The position numbers and the translations under genes were made by a program. This document shows, in pieces, positions 1-5,052 of a stretch of DNA of 5,052 bases (position 1 is its first letter; each line of letters starts with the position of its first letter). Below the pieces are notes generated by a model. It did no database searches, was not told the origin of the DNA, and saw only the letters and a list, made by a program, of their open reading frames with translations. The stretch is from Trueperella sp. (GTDB lineage: Bacteria > Actinomycetota > Actinomycetes > Actinomycetales > Actinomycetaceae): positions 1 to 5,052 of the forward strand of contig JAAYGH010000269.1 of assembly GCA_012727825.1 (NCBI GenBank), read 5' to 3'.

Positions 1-759
1 CTGGTGCGCCTGCATCGCCAGCCCGGACATCAGCAGCCCTTCCGCGAGCCGGCTGATCGCCACCGGTTCGCCGGCGGCGAGGGCGTCCGGATCTGCGATC
101 GAGGCCCGCAGCGGGTCCTGCACCAGGTGCCAGACGTGCTCGGCGACCGGTTCCACATCCAGGGCGTCGGCGAGCAGCCAGTCCGCACCGGCGGGGATCT
201 TCTCGATGAGGTCGCCGTATCCGGTGGCTGTCAGACGGTAGGGTGCTTCAACCATGGTCGGCACGTCCATGATGAGTGCTGCGGGAGCCGGGCACGAGCG
301 GGTGATCTTGAAGCCGTCCTTCGAGATCGATGCACCGAAGGAGGCAAAGCCGTCCACCGACGCTGCCGTACACACGTTGATGTACTCACGGCCCAGCTCA
401 CCCGCGGCGAGCTTCGCAATATCGTTGAGTGTTCCGGCACCGAGCGAGATCATGATGGTGTTCTCGTACGGGCGCATCGCTTCGCGGAGCGTTTCCGTGT
501 TGTCATAATCGCCGTACAGGGTTGGGGTTCCGGGGAACACATAAGGCTCGTCAGCGAACTCCACTCCGGCCTCTTCGAGCGATTTGACGACCACGTCGCC
601 GACCGCTCCCCACGTGTTGTCGTCGGCCACGATGATTGCCTTCGCATTGGGATAGAGCCGCTTGAACATGGGCCCGATTTCCTTGTTGACATCGTTACCG
701 AAAATAATGTCCTTGGTTTCAGTGGCGGTTTCGAGCGCCTTCTGGATGAGTTCAGTCAT
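1..759 (-). CDS. sn-glycerol-1-phosphate dehydrogenase (AraM/EgsA-type, Fe-ADH_2 family), C-terminus cut by window edge
   Basis: Members of this family reversibly interconvert dihydroxyacetone phosphate and sn-glycerol 1-phosphate in the cytoplasm with NAD(P)H and a bound divalent metal. The 253 visible residues carry the N-terminal Rossmann-like part (IIVADDNTW, residues 42-50), the nucleotide-binding signature GAGTLNDIAK (107-116), the segment TAASVDGFAS (131-140), and GYGDLIEK (180-187), whose Asp183 corresponds to a family metal ligand. The remaining metal-ligand histidines would lie past the edge; full-length relatives have about 390-430 residues. The ATG start is well supported: AAAGGA ends 6 nt upstream. 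The gene starts 13 nt after the DeoR-type regulator stop, so the two are almost certainly co-transcribed. Family membership is clear. The real substrate is less certain: in a kinase operon it might oxidise another polyol phosphate rather than make glycerol 1-phosphate for lipids. B. subtilis araM is the best-known bacterial relative. Confidence 0.9.
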   Translation of the reverse strand, partial: MTELIQKALETATETKDIIFGNDVNKEIGPMFKRLYPNAKAIIVADDNTWGAVGDVVVKSLEEAGVEFADEPYVFPGTPTLYGDYDNTETLREAMRPYENTIMISLGAGTLNDIAKLAAGELGREYINVCTAASVDGFASFGASISKDGFKITRSCPAPAALIMDVPTMVEAPYRLTATGYGDLIEKIPAGADWLLADALDVEPVAEHVWHLVQDPLRASIADPDALAAGEPVAISRLAEGLLMSGLAMQAHQ

Positions 760-765
760 GATAAA

Positions 766-771
766 TCCTTT
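766..771 (-). promoter_or_regulatory. Ribosome binding site of the AraM-type dehydrogenase
   Basis: The minus strand reads AAAGGA, 6 nt before the ATG. It sits in the 13-nt gap after the regulator stop codon. It fixes the start of the dehydrogenase and shows translation independent of the upstream gene. Confidence 0.8.
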
Positions 772-772
772 C

Positions 773-1546
773 TTAGCGATCTGCGATGATCACTTGAGTC
801 AGAGAACTTATGTCTTTAAACGTGGCAGCTGATACTGAGTCATCCACCACGAGATACTTAAAATCGGCCACATCGGCGATCCGGTGCAGTGCAACGCGGT
901 CAAACTTTGATCCGGTCGCCACGAGGATCGGCACGTCCACTCGCTTGATCAGTTCGCTCTTGAACGAGGCCACCTCGGAGTACGGATGGAAGATCGTCCC
1001 ATCCTTGATCGATGCCGTGCCGAAAATGGCGGTTTCGAACGCGAGCTCGCGGACCGTGCGGGTCGTCGTCGGGCCAAACATCGCGTCCAATTGGCGTACA
1101 AGTCTGCCACCGACCACTGTCATGCTCTTGTGCTCGGAATCTGCGATCTTGCGGGCCGACGCCAAGGAGTTCGTAATGAACGCCTTTGAACCCGGATCCT
1201 GAATGTGGTCGATGACGTTGTAGGCCGTCGTCGAATCGTCCACAAACACGGTGGAATAGCGGTCCACAATCTTTGCGGCTGCCCTGCCGACGGCCAATTT
1301 CGCGTCCATCTCCTGGCGCTGTCGGAATTCGAACGGGGTCTCCGAAATCGAAGCCGCGAGAAGCGAAATGGCTCCCTTGTTCCGCGTGATGATCTGGCGG
1401 GCCTCAAGGGCGGCCAAGTCACGATACAAGGTCATGGCAGAGACATCGAAATGCTCGGACAGCTCTTCGACGCGGGTCACACCGTTCTCAATAATGAGCT
1501 CGATGATTCCCGTCTGCCGCTCTTCTTGCGTCTGCTTGACCGCCAC
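773..1546 (-). CDS. DeoR-family transcriptional regulator
   Basis: A complete 257-residue protein, the usual DeoR length. The N-terminal helix-turn-helix spans about residues 8-60: ERQTGIIELI (9-18), then EELSEHFDVSAMTLYRDL (27-44), the winged-helix signature. The recognition segment reads MTLYRDL where the family usually has MTIRRDL. The C-terminal sugar-phosphate sensor fold (about 78-257) shows the usual landmarks: FVDDSTTA, ITNSLA, VVGGRL, and ATGSKFDRVALHRIADV followed by YLVVDD. Relatives are mostly repressors released by a phosphorylated sugar or polyol. The likely effector here is the kinase product or a later intermediate (inference). The start is GTG, which matches the family N-terminus; the only Shine-Dalgarno-like sequence is a weak AGGCAG. 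It begins 18 nt after the kinase TAG stop, in the same frame, and is followed 13 nt later by the dehydrogenase. No operator could be assigned. Confidence 0.92.
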   Translation of the reverse strand: MAVKQTQEERQTGIIELIIENGVTRVEELSEHFDVSAMTLYRDLAALEARQIITRNKGAISLLAASISETPFEFRQRQEMDAKLAVGRAAAKIVDRYSTVFVDDSTTAYNVIDHIQDPGSKAFITNSLASARKIADSEHKSMTVVGGRLVRQLDAMFGPTTTRTVRELAFETAIFGTASIKDGTIFHPYSEVASFKSELIKRVDVPILVATGSKFDRVALHRIADVADFKYLVVDDSVSAATFKDISSLTQVIIADR

Positions 1547-1564
1547 TTGTCTGCCTACGTCCGG

Positions 1565-3154
1565 CTACTTACGGGTGTCAACGACGTGATCCACAACCGA
1601 ATGGATGTGGTCTTGATTGAGCGCGTACTGCTCGACGTACTTGTCGGCGTAGAACTTGTACTCCTCGTGGGCATCCATGTTCGGCTCGATACGTTCACGT
1701 TCGTGAACCATCGCGTCCGCAGCCTCCTGCACCGAATCGTAGATGCCCGAGCCAGCGGCAGCGAGGATGCACGAGCCGAGGCTCACGGCGTCGCCAACCT
1801 CCGTCATGACGATCGGGATACCTGTGACGTCGGAATGCATCTGCATCCAGTCGCGCGACTTGGTCGCGCCACCCGCCCCCACAAACTCCTTGACTTCGAA
1901 ACCAGCATCCTTGAGCTTGCGCATCGACGCCTCGACGCCATAGCAGACAGCCTCTTGGATCGCGCGATACATGTGCTCGCGGGTGTGTCCAAGCGAGAGC
2001 CCGGTGAACACACCGCGAGCCTTCGCATCCGACCACGGCGTGCGGTTGCCCTGGAAGTATTCGTTAATAATCAGGCCTTCACAGCCGATTGGGATCTCAC
2101 GTGAACGCGTATTGAGGACGTCATAGGCAGAGATGCCGAGCTCGTTCGCGGCCTTCTCGATGTCCTGGCAGAACTGGTCCTTAAACCACTTGAGAACAGA
2201 ACCGGAGGACGTCAGCGACGCCTCCACCGTGTACTGGCCGGGCACAACGCCGTCGGTATAACCGCCGAAGAAGCCCGGGCCGGAAACCGGTTCGTCGGAC
2301 TGGCCGGACATGACGTGCGAGGAACCGGTGACGAGGGACATCTTGCCCGGGCTCAGCGCGTTCAGGCCGATCTGGCCGTGCCACGCGTCGCCACCGCCCT
2401 GTGCCACTGGAGTACCCGGCAGCAGCCCGAGCGATCGAGCCGCGCGCTTCGTCAGCCCGCCGATGTGAACACCGAGGTCGATGACGTCCTCTGGGAGCTT
2501 GTCAAAGACGTCGCCTGCGCCTGCCTCTTCGTACAGGTCTACCGGCCAGCCGCCGTTATCGCGGTCGTAGTACGCGCGGTGGGCGGCGGTGTTGATGTTG
2601 ATCGTCCAGCGGCCGGTGAGCTGGTAGGTCAGCCAATCCGGGGCGTCGAGAAGACGGTATGCCTTGTTGTAAATCTCCGGCTCATTCTCACGCAGCCAGG
2701 CGGCCTTAAAGGGGAACCACTCCGCCGTCGGAGGCAGTGTGCCACCACCCGTGTACCGCGTTGCTGTGGACTTAGAGTCCACGACGCGGCCAGCCTGCTC
2801 GGTTGCACGTACGTCCATCCACATGATCGCATTGCGGAGATGCTCGCCATTCTCGTCGACTGGAACAACGGTCATCGTCGTCGCGTCATACGAAATACCC
2901 GCGATCTCAGGTGGCTCAATACCGGCGCGAGCCATCACCTTATGGGCCGAGGCAATAAGTGCCTGCTTCCAATCCTCCGGATCCTGCTCCGCCCAGCCCG
3001 GATGCGGGTAGGTGGTCTTGTACGGCGTTGCCGCAAACGCGACCGGTGAGCCGACTGGATCGAAAATTCCCACACGGCACGATTCCGTACCGAAATCGAT
3101 GCCCATCAGGTAGGGACCGTGGGTGTATCTAAACTTTACTGCTTCGCTGGTCAT
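1565..3154 (-). CDS. FGGY-family carbohydrate kinase, ribulokinase-like branch
   Basis: A complete 529-residue kinase of the ASKHA fold that would phosphorylate a sugar or polyol with ATP in the cytoplasm. The N-terminal FGGY domain has the phosphate loop GIDFGTES (residues 18-25), HPGWAEQDPEDW (51-62) and WMDVRA (112-117). The catalytic base is Asp256 in QGGGDAW. The C-terminal domain has GNRTPWSD (369-376), typical of AraB-like kinases, and the adenosine loop GAGGATKSRD (426-435). Motifs place it nearer AraB and D-ribulokinase-like enzymes than glycerol or xylulose kinases, but do not fix the substrate; ribulose, another pentulose or a polyol are all possible. The ATG at 3154 was chosen because AAGGA lies 8 nt upstream; the frame stays open for 258 nt further, but that stretch is repeat DNA and overlaps the phosphatase gene. 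The stop is TAG, 18 nt before the DeoR regulator. Confidence 0.93.
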   Translation of the reverse strand: MTSEAVKFRYTHGPYLMGIDFGTESCRVGIFDPVGSPVAFAATPYKTTYPHPGWAEQDPEDWKQALIASAHKVMARAGIEPPEIAGISYDATTMTVVPVDENGEHLRNAIMWMDVRATEQAGRVVDSKSTATRYTGGGTLPPTAEWFPFKAAWLRENEPEIYNKAYRLLDAPDWLTYQLTGRWTININTAAHRAYYDRDNGGWPVDLYEEAGAGDVFDKLPEDVIDLGVHIGGLTKRAARSLGLLPGTPVAQGGGDAWHGQIGLNALSPGKMSLVTGSSHVMSGQSDEPVSGPGFFGGYTDGVVPGQYTVEASLTSSGSVLKWFKDQFCQDIEKAANELGISAYDVLNTRSREIPIGCEGLIINEYFQGNRTPWSDAKARGVFTGLSLGHTREHMYRAIQEAVCYGVEASMRKLKDAGFEVKEFVGAGGATKSRDWMQMHSDVTGIPIVMTEVGDAVSLGSCILAAAGSGIYDSVQEAADAMVHERERIEPNMDAHEEYKFYADKYVEQYALNQDHIHSVVDHVVDTRK

Positions 3155-3162
3155 CTTTCTCT

Positions 3163-3167
3163 TCCTT
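3163..3167 (-). promoter_or_regulatory. Ribosome binding site of the FGGY kinase
   Basis: AAGGA on the minus strand, 8 nt before the ATG. It decides the kinase start over a much longer open frame and over Met17, which has no Shine-Dalgarno sequence in front of it. Confidence 0.8.
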
Positions 3168-3174
3168 GAGTTGT

Positions 3175-3258
3175 CGTGACTGGGGTTTGGTGATTTTTGT
3201 TCGGTGATTTGTGTGTGGTGATTTGTGTGTAGCGACTTGTGTGTGGTGACGTTCAGTC
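3175..3258 (-). repeat. Array of six 14-bp tandem repeat units in the kinase leader
   Basis: Read on the plus strand, units begin at 3175, 3189, 3203, 3217, 3231 and 3245. Units 3 and 4 are identical (GGTGATTTGTGTGT). Unit 5 differs at three positions (AGCGACTTGTGTGT). Units 1, 2 and 6 are more degenerate but keep the phased core: GTGA at 3176, 3190, 3204, 3218 and 3246, with GCGA at 3232. In the kinase mRNA the unit reads ACACACAAATCACC, rich in C and A and almost without G. The array fills most of the 112-nt gap between phosphatase and kinase and ends 7 nt from the kinase Shine-Dalgarno sequence. Its role is unknown; a regulator-binding array, a Rho-loading site or an unstructured translation leader are possible. 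Confidence 0.8.
3188..3199 (-). promoter_or_regulatory. Leader element shared with the phosphatase leader (copy before the kinase)
   Basis: Plus-strand TGGTGATTTTTG, read CAAAAATCACCA in the mRNA. Its proximal edge lies 34 nt from the last base of the kinase ATG. Apart from one extra A it matches the element at 4163-4175, which lies 33 nt from the phosphatase ATG. It overlaps unit 2 of the 14-bp array. It is a candidate regulatory site by repetition and position only. Confidence 0.45.
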
Positions 3259-3266
3259 GCCGATGT

Positions 3267-4130
3267 TTAGGCCGTGGGGGCGGCGTCGTCGTTATCAGAC
3301 CATCCCAACTGCTCGCGGTACTCCGCGGGAATGAGAAGATCGATTCGGTCCAGAACGTAGGTGGGTTGTTCTTCCTTCGGCAACGCTTCGGCGTCTGCAG
3401 CGGTGTTGTCACCGGTCAGCACAAGTGTTGAAGCCATGCCGGTGCGCACGGCCATGCCGATGTCGGTTCCGAGGCGATCGCCCACCATCATGCAGTTCTT
3501 CGGGTCAACGTCGAGGTCGCCGAGCGCGGCTTCAAGCATCGCAGGCTCAGGCTTGCCCATGTTGGCCTTGAGCTTCGTGCCTGTAGAAGCCTCGATTGCC
3601 GCCACGATCGAGGCCGCATCGGGTTCACCGCGTCCGCCAGGGAATGGGCAGTAGCGGTCAGGGTTCGTGGTGATGAGGAATGCACGCTTGTGGAACCAGA
3701 TCGCATCAAAAGCGATTTGAAGTTTCGAATAGTCGAACGTGCGATCGTAGGAGGCGATGACGATGTCAATCTCTTCCGGGTTCTCACTCATCTTGATGCC
3801 CGCCTCGCCAAGCGCACGCTTGAGCGGCTCTTCTGCGATCGGATAGACGACGGCGTCCGGGTAGTGTGCCTTCAGCCAGCGAGTCGTGGTGACCACCGTG
3901 TTGGCGATCTCGTCGAGTGGAGTAGGAATGCCGAGGCGATCCAGCTTCTCCTTATACTCCTGCGGATCCTTCGTCGGATTGTTGGACAGGAAGCGGACTG
4001 GCCTACCCAGTTCACGAAGCCCTTCGATGAGGCGCTTAGCCCCGGGAAGAAGTTCTTCTCCGAGATAGATCGTGCCGTCCTGATCAAAAATGTAGGCATC
4101 GTACAACTTTGTGGGCGGGGAATACTGCAT
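3267..4130 (-). CDS. HAD-IIA family sugar-phosphate phosphatase (NagD/AraL-type)
   Basis: A complete 287-residue cytoplasmic phosphatase of the haloacid dehalogenase superfamily. Motif I is FDQDGT (residues 15-20; Asp16 nucleophile, Asp18 acid/base). Motif II is FLSNNPTK (47-54; Ser49). The C2-type cap lies between motifs II and III and contains ITTNPDRYCPFPGG. Motif III is MGKPEP (Lys193). Motif IV is MVGDRLGTDI (Asp218, Asp223). Length and cap type match NagD, AraL and p-nitrophenyl-phosphatase relatives, which act on sugar phosphates and small phosphoesters, often promiscuously. The C-terminal tail (about 276-287) is acidic and low in complexity. The ATG is supported by AAGGA 8 nt upstream. 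The gene sits directly before the FGGY kinase, so it may dephosphorylate a pathway intermediate or relieve sugar-phosphate stress, as proposed for AraL; this role is inferred. No catalytic residue appears to be missing. Confidence 0.9.
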   Translation of the reverse strand: MQYSPPTKLYDAYIFDQDGTIYLGEELLPGAKRLIEGLRELGRPVRFLSNNPTKDPQEYKEKLDRLGIPTPLDEIANTVVTTTRWLKAHYPDAVVYPIAEEPLKRALGEAGIKMSENPEEIDIVIASYDRTFDYSKLQIAFDAIWFHKRAFLITTNPDRYCPFPGGRGEPDAASIVAAIEASTGTKLKANMGKPEPAMLEAALGDLDVDPKNCMMVGDRLGTDIGMAVRTGMASTLVLTGDNTAADAEALPKEEQPTYVLDRIDLLIPAEYREQLGWSDNDDAAPTA

Positions 4131-4138
4131 GTCTACTT

Positions 4139-4143
4139 TCCTT
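4139..4143 (-). promoter_or_regulatory. Ribosome binding site of the HAD phosphatase
   Basis: AAGGA on the minus strand, 8 nt before the ATG at 4130. The same sequence and spacing precede the kinase. Confidence 0.8.
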
Positions 4144-4162
4144 AACTGGTGAGTTGAGGGGG

Positions 4163-4175
4163 TGGTGAATTTTTG
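4163..4175 (-). promoter_or_regulatory. Leader element shared with the kinase leader (copy before the phosphatase)
   Basis: Plus-strand TGGTGAATTTTTG, read CAAAAATTCACCA in the mRNA, 33 nt from the last base of the phosphatase ATG. It lies within a 40-nt stretch (4147-4186) that contains no G in the transcript. A second GTGA core lies 16 nt closer to the gene at 4149-4152, paralleling the 14-nt-spaced cores at 3176 and 3190 in the kinase leader. I found no convincing -35/-10 promoter in this gap. Confidence 0.45.
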
Positions 4176-4207
4176 ATTGATGGGTGCGGGCTGCGGGCCT
4201 GAGGGGC

Positions 4208-4234
4208 CATCCCGCGCGTTGGTTGGCGCGGATG
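4208..4234 (-). other. Second GC-rich hairpin in the gap between membrane protein and phosphatase genes
   Basis: CATCC pairs with GGATG at the base, then GCGC pairs with GCGC above a single bulged base (4213), giving 9 pairs around a 9-nt loop. It abuts the larger hairpin at 4234-4267. No U-run follows in the direction of transcription, so it is not a classical intrinsic terminator. Confidence 0.4.
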
Positions 4235-4267
4235 AGCCCGCCCGATCAAGGGCGATCGGGCGAGCTC
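4234..4267 (-). terminator. Strong hairpin 7 nt after the membrane protein stop; possible U-less terminator or attenuator
   Basis: The arms 4234-4247 and 4254-4267 form 13 pairs with one internal mismatch (4238/4263), including the uninterrupted 9-bp core CGCCCGATC/GATCGGGCG, around a 6-nt loop. It begins 7 nt beyond the TAA stop of the membrane protein gene. No U-tract follows on the minus strand, so full termination is doubtful. It may be a U-less terminator of the kind proposed for actinobacteria, a partial attenuator, or a structure that protects the 3' end of the upstream message. Confidence 0.5.
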
Positions 4268-4274
4268 GTCGTGG

Positions 4275-5052
4275 TTAAGCAAGGATTGCAGTGATTCCGT
4301 ACAGGACCGAGGTACCGACCCAAATTGCAAAGGCCGGAGGATCGATGTGCGTATCGCCATTGGCGTTTGTCGAACGCGCGAGAGCCTCGCCGAGCAGAGC
4401 GCCGAGCGCACCGACGATACCGCCGATGATCAATGCGATCGCCATATGGGTGGACGTCCATTCACCAACAGCTGACGTGCCAGCGATGATCGGAGCAAAC
4501 TTCAGTGCCGCGATCGACGCAAGGATTGTCATGTGATGGGTAACGGGCGTCTTCATGCCCAGGCTGAGGAAGAGCAAGGTCACTGCCGAGATCGCCCAGC
4601 CAATCAGCTGCGCGTGGTTCACAATCCCGGGTTGCGCCTCGAAGACGAACTGGACTACCACGAGGGTCGCAAATGCGGACATCAGACCGGAGGTCAAACC
4701 GTGTGCAGCAGAGACTCCCCACTTCTCCTGATGTTCAACCCAGTGCTTACCTTCGCCGACTTCCATCAGCCCAAGACCATTGACCTTCTTGAACATGCCT
4801 GTGCTACCAAACGCATAGCGAACGACGATCGAGAGAACGATAATCGTCAGTGCCACCGTGTCAGTTGCGCCAATAACTTCGCTGCCATAGTGAAGGGACG
4901 GATCGCCTGCCTTGAAGGTGGGCAAAATCCAAGCGAAGAAGTTGTTGACCAGGTAACCGAGAATACCGAAAGCGCCGCCGACCATCAGCACGTCAGTACG
5001 AGCGATACCTGCAAGCGGACTCACGATATCTCTACCGTTGACCCCTTTCGGC
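4275..5052 (-). CDS. Polytopic integral membrane protein of unassigned family, N-terminus outside window; possible transporter
   Basis: I do not recognise the family. The open frame runs from a TAA stop to the window edge. Numbering from the in-frame GTG at 5024 (249 residues), hydrophobic segments lie at about 11-34, 51-73, 106-128, 138-156, 162-182, 193-215 and 230-249, suggesting seven membrane spans. The longest polar loop (about 74-104) is charged and contains GKHWVEHQEKW. Potentially functional intramembrane or boundary histidines occur in SAAHGLTSG (105-113), KTPVTHHMT (158-166) and TSTHMAI (190-196). The GTG at 5024 has no convincing ribosome binding site, and the upstream in-frame codons read NGRDI and look coding, so I treat the gene as partial. 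There is no ATP-binding cassette and no PTS signature. First in the visible cluster before phosphatase, kinase and dehydrogenase, it would be well placed as the permease for the substrate; that is inference from context. Confidence 0.75.
   Translation of the reverse strand, partial: PKGVNGRDIVSPLAGIARTDVLMVGGAFGILGYLVNNFFAWILPTFKAGDPSLHYGSEVIGATDTVALTIIVLSIVVRYAFGSTGMFKKVNGLGLMEVGEGKHWVEHQEKWGVSAAHGLTSGLMSAFATLVVVQFVFEAQPGIVNHAQLIGWAISAVTLLFLSLGMKTPVTHHMTILASIAALKFAPIIAGTSAVGEWTSTHMAIALIIGGIVGALGALLGEALARSTNANGDTHIDPPAFAIWVGTSVLYGITAILA

Noticed and set aside
4..789. Long plus-strand open frame (261 codons)
   Set aside because: It lies antisense to the dehydrogenase and overlaps the regulator end; its translation is Arg/His-rich and low in recognisable motifs, whereas the minus frame carries clear family signatures.
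1205..2104. Plus-strand open frame of 299 codons
   Set aside because: Antisense to both the regulator and the kinase, whose minus-strand frames have conserved motifs throughout; a shadow of GC-rich codon structure.
2315..3049. Plus-strand open frame of 244 codons
   Set aside because: Fully antisense to the kinase N-terminal half, with no domain signature in its translation.
1565..3154. Calling the kinase araB (L-ribulokinase)
   Set aside because: AraB-like motifs are present, but no araA or araD is in view and the ribulokinase-like branch includes several substrates, so no symbol is given.
3175..3258. CRISPR array
   Set aside because: The units are contiguous 14-mers without unique spacers, far too short for CRISPR repeats.
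3155..3412. N-terminal extension of the kinase to an upstream start at 3412
   Set aside because: It would translate the tandem repeat array and overlap the 3' end of the phosphatase gene in another frame; the ATG at 3154 has a good ribosome binding site and puts the phosphate loop at the normal distance from the start.
4131..4274. Sigma-70 promoter for the phosphatase
   Set aside because: No convincing -35/-10 pair could be found; the AT-rich AAAAATT patch alone is not enough.
5022..5052. GTG at 5024 as the true start of the membrane protein
   Set aside because: The GGGG upstream is about 17 nt away, too far for a ribosome binding site, and the in-frame upstream codons look coding up to the edge. 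It remains possible but is the weaker option.

Overview
The window is a compact, co-oriented gene cluster. All five supportable genes lie on the minus strand, so transcription runs from position 5052 towards 1. Base composition is moderately GC-rich, with GC-leaning third codon positions, two GTG starts or candidate starts, and good AAGGA-type ribosome binding sites. This fits an actinobacterium of intermediate GC, perhaps an Actinomycetaceae- or Bifidobacterium-like genome. The taxonomic guess rests on composition and protein style only and is low confidence.

Layout in transcription order: (1) 5052-4275, C-terminal part of a polytopic membrane protein that I cannot assign to a family, with its N-terminus beyond the window. 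(2) 4274-4131, a non-coding gap with two back-to-back GC-rich hairpins followed by a G-free leader. (3) 4130-3267, a HAD-IIA (NagD/AraL-type) sugar-phosphate phosphatase. (4) 3266-3155, a gap holding a 14-bp tandem repeat array and a leader element shared with the previous gap. (5) 3154-1565, an FGGY carbohydrate kinase of the ribulokinase-like branch. (6) 1546-773, a DeoR-family regulator, 18 nt after the kinase stop and in the same frame. (7) 759-1, the N-terminal 253 codons of an AraM/EgsA-type sn-glycerol-1-phosphate dehydrogenase, cut by the window edge.

Together these look like a carbohydrate or polyol utilisation operon: a possible transporter, a kinase that traps the substrate, an NAD(P)-dependent polyol-phosphate dehydrogenase, a phosphatase that could act on a phosphorylated intermediate, and a DeoR regulator that would sense a sugar phosphate. 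Kinase, AraL-type phosphatase and AraM-type dehydrogenase also occur together in the Bacillus subtilis ara operon. Here no arabinose isomerase, ribulose-5-phosphate epimerase or ABC transporter is visible, and the substrate is unknown. The most interesting points are the unassigned membrane protein, the kinase plus glycerol-1-phosphate-dehydrogenase pairing, the 14-bp tandem array just upstream of the kinase ribosome binding site, and a near-identical element at the same distance from the start codons of the phosphatase and the kinase.
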